Assembly: GCF_900700375.1 (NCBI RefSeq)
Contig: NC_041711.1
Coordinates: 19,213,279-19,277,278 of the forward strand
From: Denticeps clupeoides
Lineage: Eukaryota > Chordata > Actinopteri > Clupeiformes > Denticipitidae
Direction: 5' to 3'
Length of the DNA: 64,000 nucleotides
Shown here: positions 63,301-64,000 of the stretch, piece after piece
How positions within the stretch are numbered: position 1 is the stretch's first letter
Layout of the letters: each line of letters begins with the position of its first letter
Notes under the pieces: model-generated
The model's input: the letters and a program-made list of their open reading frames with translations, nothing else
Told to the model about the DNA's origin: nothing
Databases searched by the model: none
Position numbers and translations under genes: made by a program

Positions 63301-64000
63301 CAGAAGACCCAGGTTCAAATCCCGCTTACTACCATTGAGTACACAAGGCTCCACAAATGTAAATACAGATACAAAAAAACTACTTTGTTACTATCCACCA
63401 CTGATCACGAAATGTTCATGAGTGCTTTTTGGAGAGACTGACTGGTAGTTGGGGTGCAGGGCATGGGCCATATCAGCACTAATCATGAAGGAGAGGGGTG
63501 CCGCTTGCTGGAAGGCTTGAAGGTTCTGGTGCGATGAGGCCAGGCGCCGCAGGATAAGCTCCGTCAGGTTAGACTGTGCCCCATGTGCACTCTCTGACCC
63601 AACCTATGTATAGAGAGATGACAACACATTAGTGGGAGGAATCATAGTGGCAGCCGGGAAGGCAACCCCCCCAACTCTAAGGATATGCAAACGATGAAAC
63701 GTTATGTGGATAAAAATCCACTAAACTTTCCAGGAGGGGAAAAAAAAAAAAAACACAAACCTCTTCATTATCATATAATGTCACCATGCGAATGTTGGTG
63801 TCTTTGGCCAGAGATTCAGGCGTGCTTGACTCAACCAGAGCCTGTGAGTGAAAAATTCAGAGGGTGCTTTATGCAAATGAGTGTGGTGAAAACATGTCCA
63901 GAAATAGGTGAAGACATACGGTCAGAGCACAATAGCAACTGTGCAGGTTGTCCAGACGAGGGGAGAAGATGAACTCCTCAAACACACCTCCTAAAGCCTG
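60325..64000 (-). CDS. dnpep: Aspartyl aminopeptidase, C-terminal part (5' end outside window)
   Basis: Cytosolic M18-family zinc aminopeptidase that removes N-terminal Asp or Glu from peptides. Exons on the minus strand: 63920-64000 (continuing beyond the window), 63761-63841, 63443-63603, 61627-61666, 61429-61530, 60877-61044 and 60325-60375. All are in phase, giving 227 residues plus stop, about half of the usual 475. Metal-site motifs known for DNPEP are visible: Asp in SPRLDNLHS, Glu-Glu in YDNEEVGSES, Asp in [12 protein letters not shown] and His in AMHSIREM. The first metal histidine lies outside the window. The protein ends [15 protein letters not shown]. Introns hold SINE pieces at 60466-60555 and 63258-63365; the 61700-63250 intron shows nothing else. 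It lies upstream of ptprn on the same strand, as in human. Confidence 0.95.
60466..60555 (+). mobile_element. SINE head, L2-tail family, 3'-truncated
   Basis: Carries the tRNA-like head (GGTGGTAGTAGG, AACCTATGACCCAGAAGACC, GGTTCAAACCCC) and stops after GTCCCTGAGCAAG. Located in the last dnpep intron. Confidence 0.8.
63258..63365 (+). mobile_element. SINE head, L2-tail family, 3'-shortened
   Basis: Head with TAGCCTAGTGGGTAACACAC and GGTTCAAATCCCGC, then a shortened body and TGTAAATACAG tail. Located in the dnpep intron between 61666 and 63443. Confidence 0.85.

Overview
The window looks like a ray-finned fish (teleost) chromosome. Evidence: multi-exon host genes with GT-AG introns, tRNA-derived SINEs with an L2-type 3' tail, and fish-type Tc1, hAT, EnSpm/CACTA, BEL/Pao and gypsy elements. 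Two complete alpha-tubulin genes (327-2034 and 33957-35889, plus strand), a complete ptprn/IA-2 gene (59917 to 44669, minus strand, 22 coding exons, 915 codons) and the C-terminal half of dnpep (64000 to 60325, minus strand) form the host backbone. The order alpha-tubulin - PTPRN - DNPEP matches the human 2q35 neighbourhood (TUBA4A-PTPRN-DNPEP), so this is conserved synteny. The species is not determined.

The left half is a partial tandem duplication. The block that joins the tubulin 3' end to the ptprn 3' end exists compactly at about 42820-48690 (copy B, attached to the working ptprn). It also exists as a copy running from the end of the first tubulin gene to about 31800 (copy A). Copy A keeps only ptprn exons 17 and 18, one with a stop codon, and mobile elements have blown it up about five-fold. 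Because copy B is often empty at the matching positions, insertion sites and target duplications can be read directly: a hAT with 8-bp TSD (9760-15734), a small hAT (15852-16168), Tc1 copies and a BEL/Pao element (18216-31765).

The BEL/Pao fossil holds an EnSpm/CACTA-type DNA transposon (about 21626-30849), which in turn holds a shortened gypsy copy (about 22081-24372). This transposon is the most interesting object in the window. It carries a 447-codon, nine-exon SAM-domain gene whose exon phases all agree and which has no stops. A two-zinc-finger transposase ORF (29353 to 26885, one in-frame TGA) lies entirely inside intron 2 of that gene on the same strand. That arrangement resembles maize En/Spm, where the tnpD ORFs lie in an intron of tnpA. 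A second, divergent EnSpm-type element (10130-15015) inside the hAT carries a decayed gene of the same SAM family and no transposase.

Region 33-43 kb holds the second tubulin gene followed by LINE ends, SINEs, an LTR with a proline-type primer site and a decayed gypsy copy. Region 44.7-60 kb is ptprn. It encodes a catalytically dead phosphatase ([10 protein letters not shown] and WPA), has a near-perfect RE1/REST site in intron 1, and has (TG)n repeats at the 3' splice sites of two frame-neutral exons. Region 60.2-64 kb is the 3' part of dnpep, ending about 300 bp upstream of the ptprn start codon.
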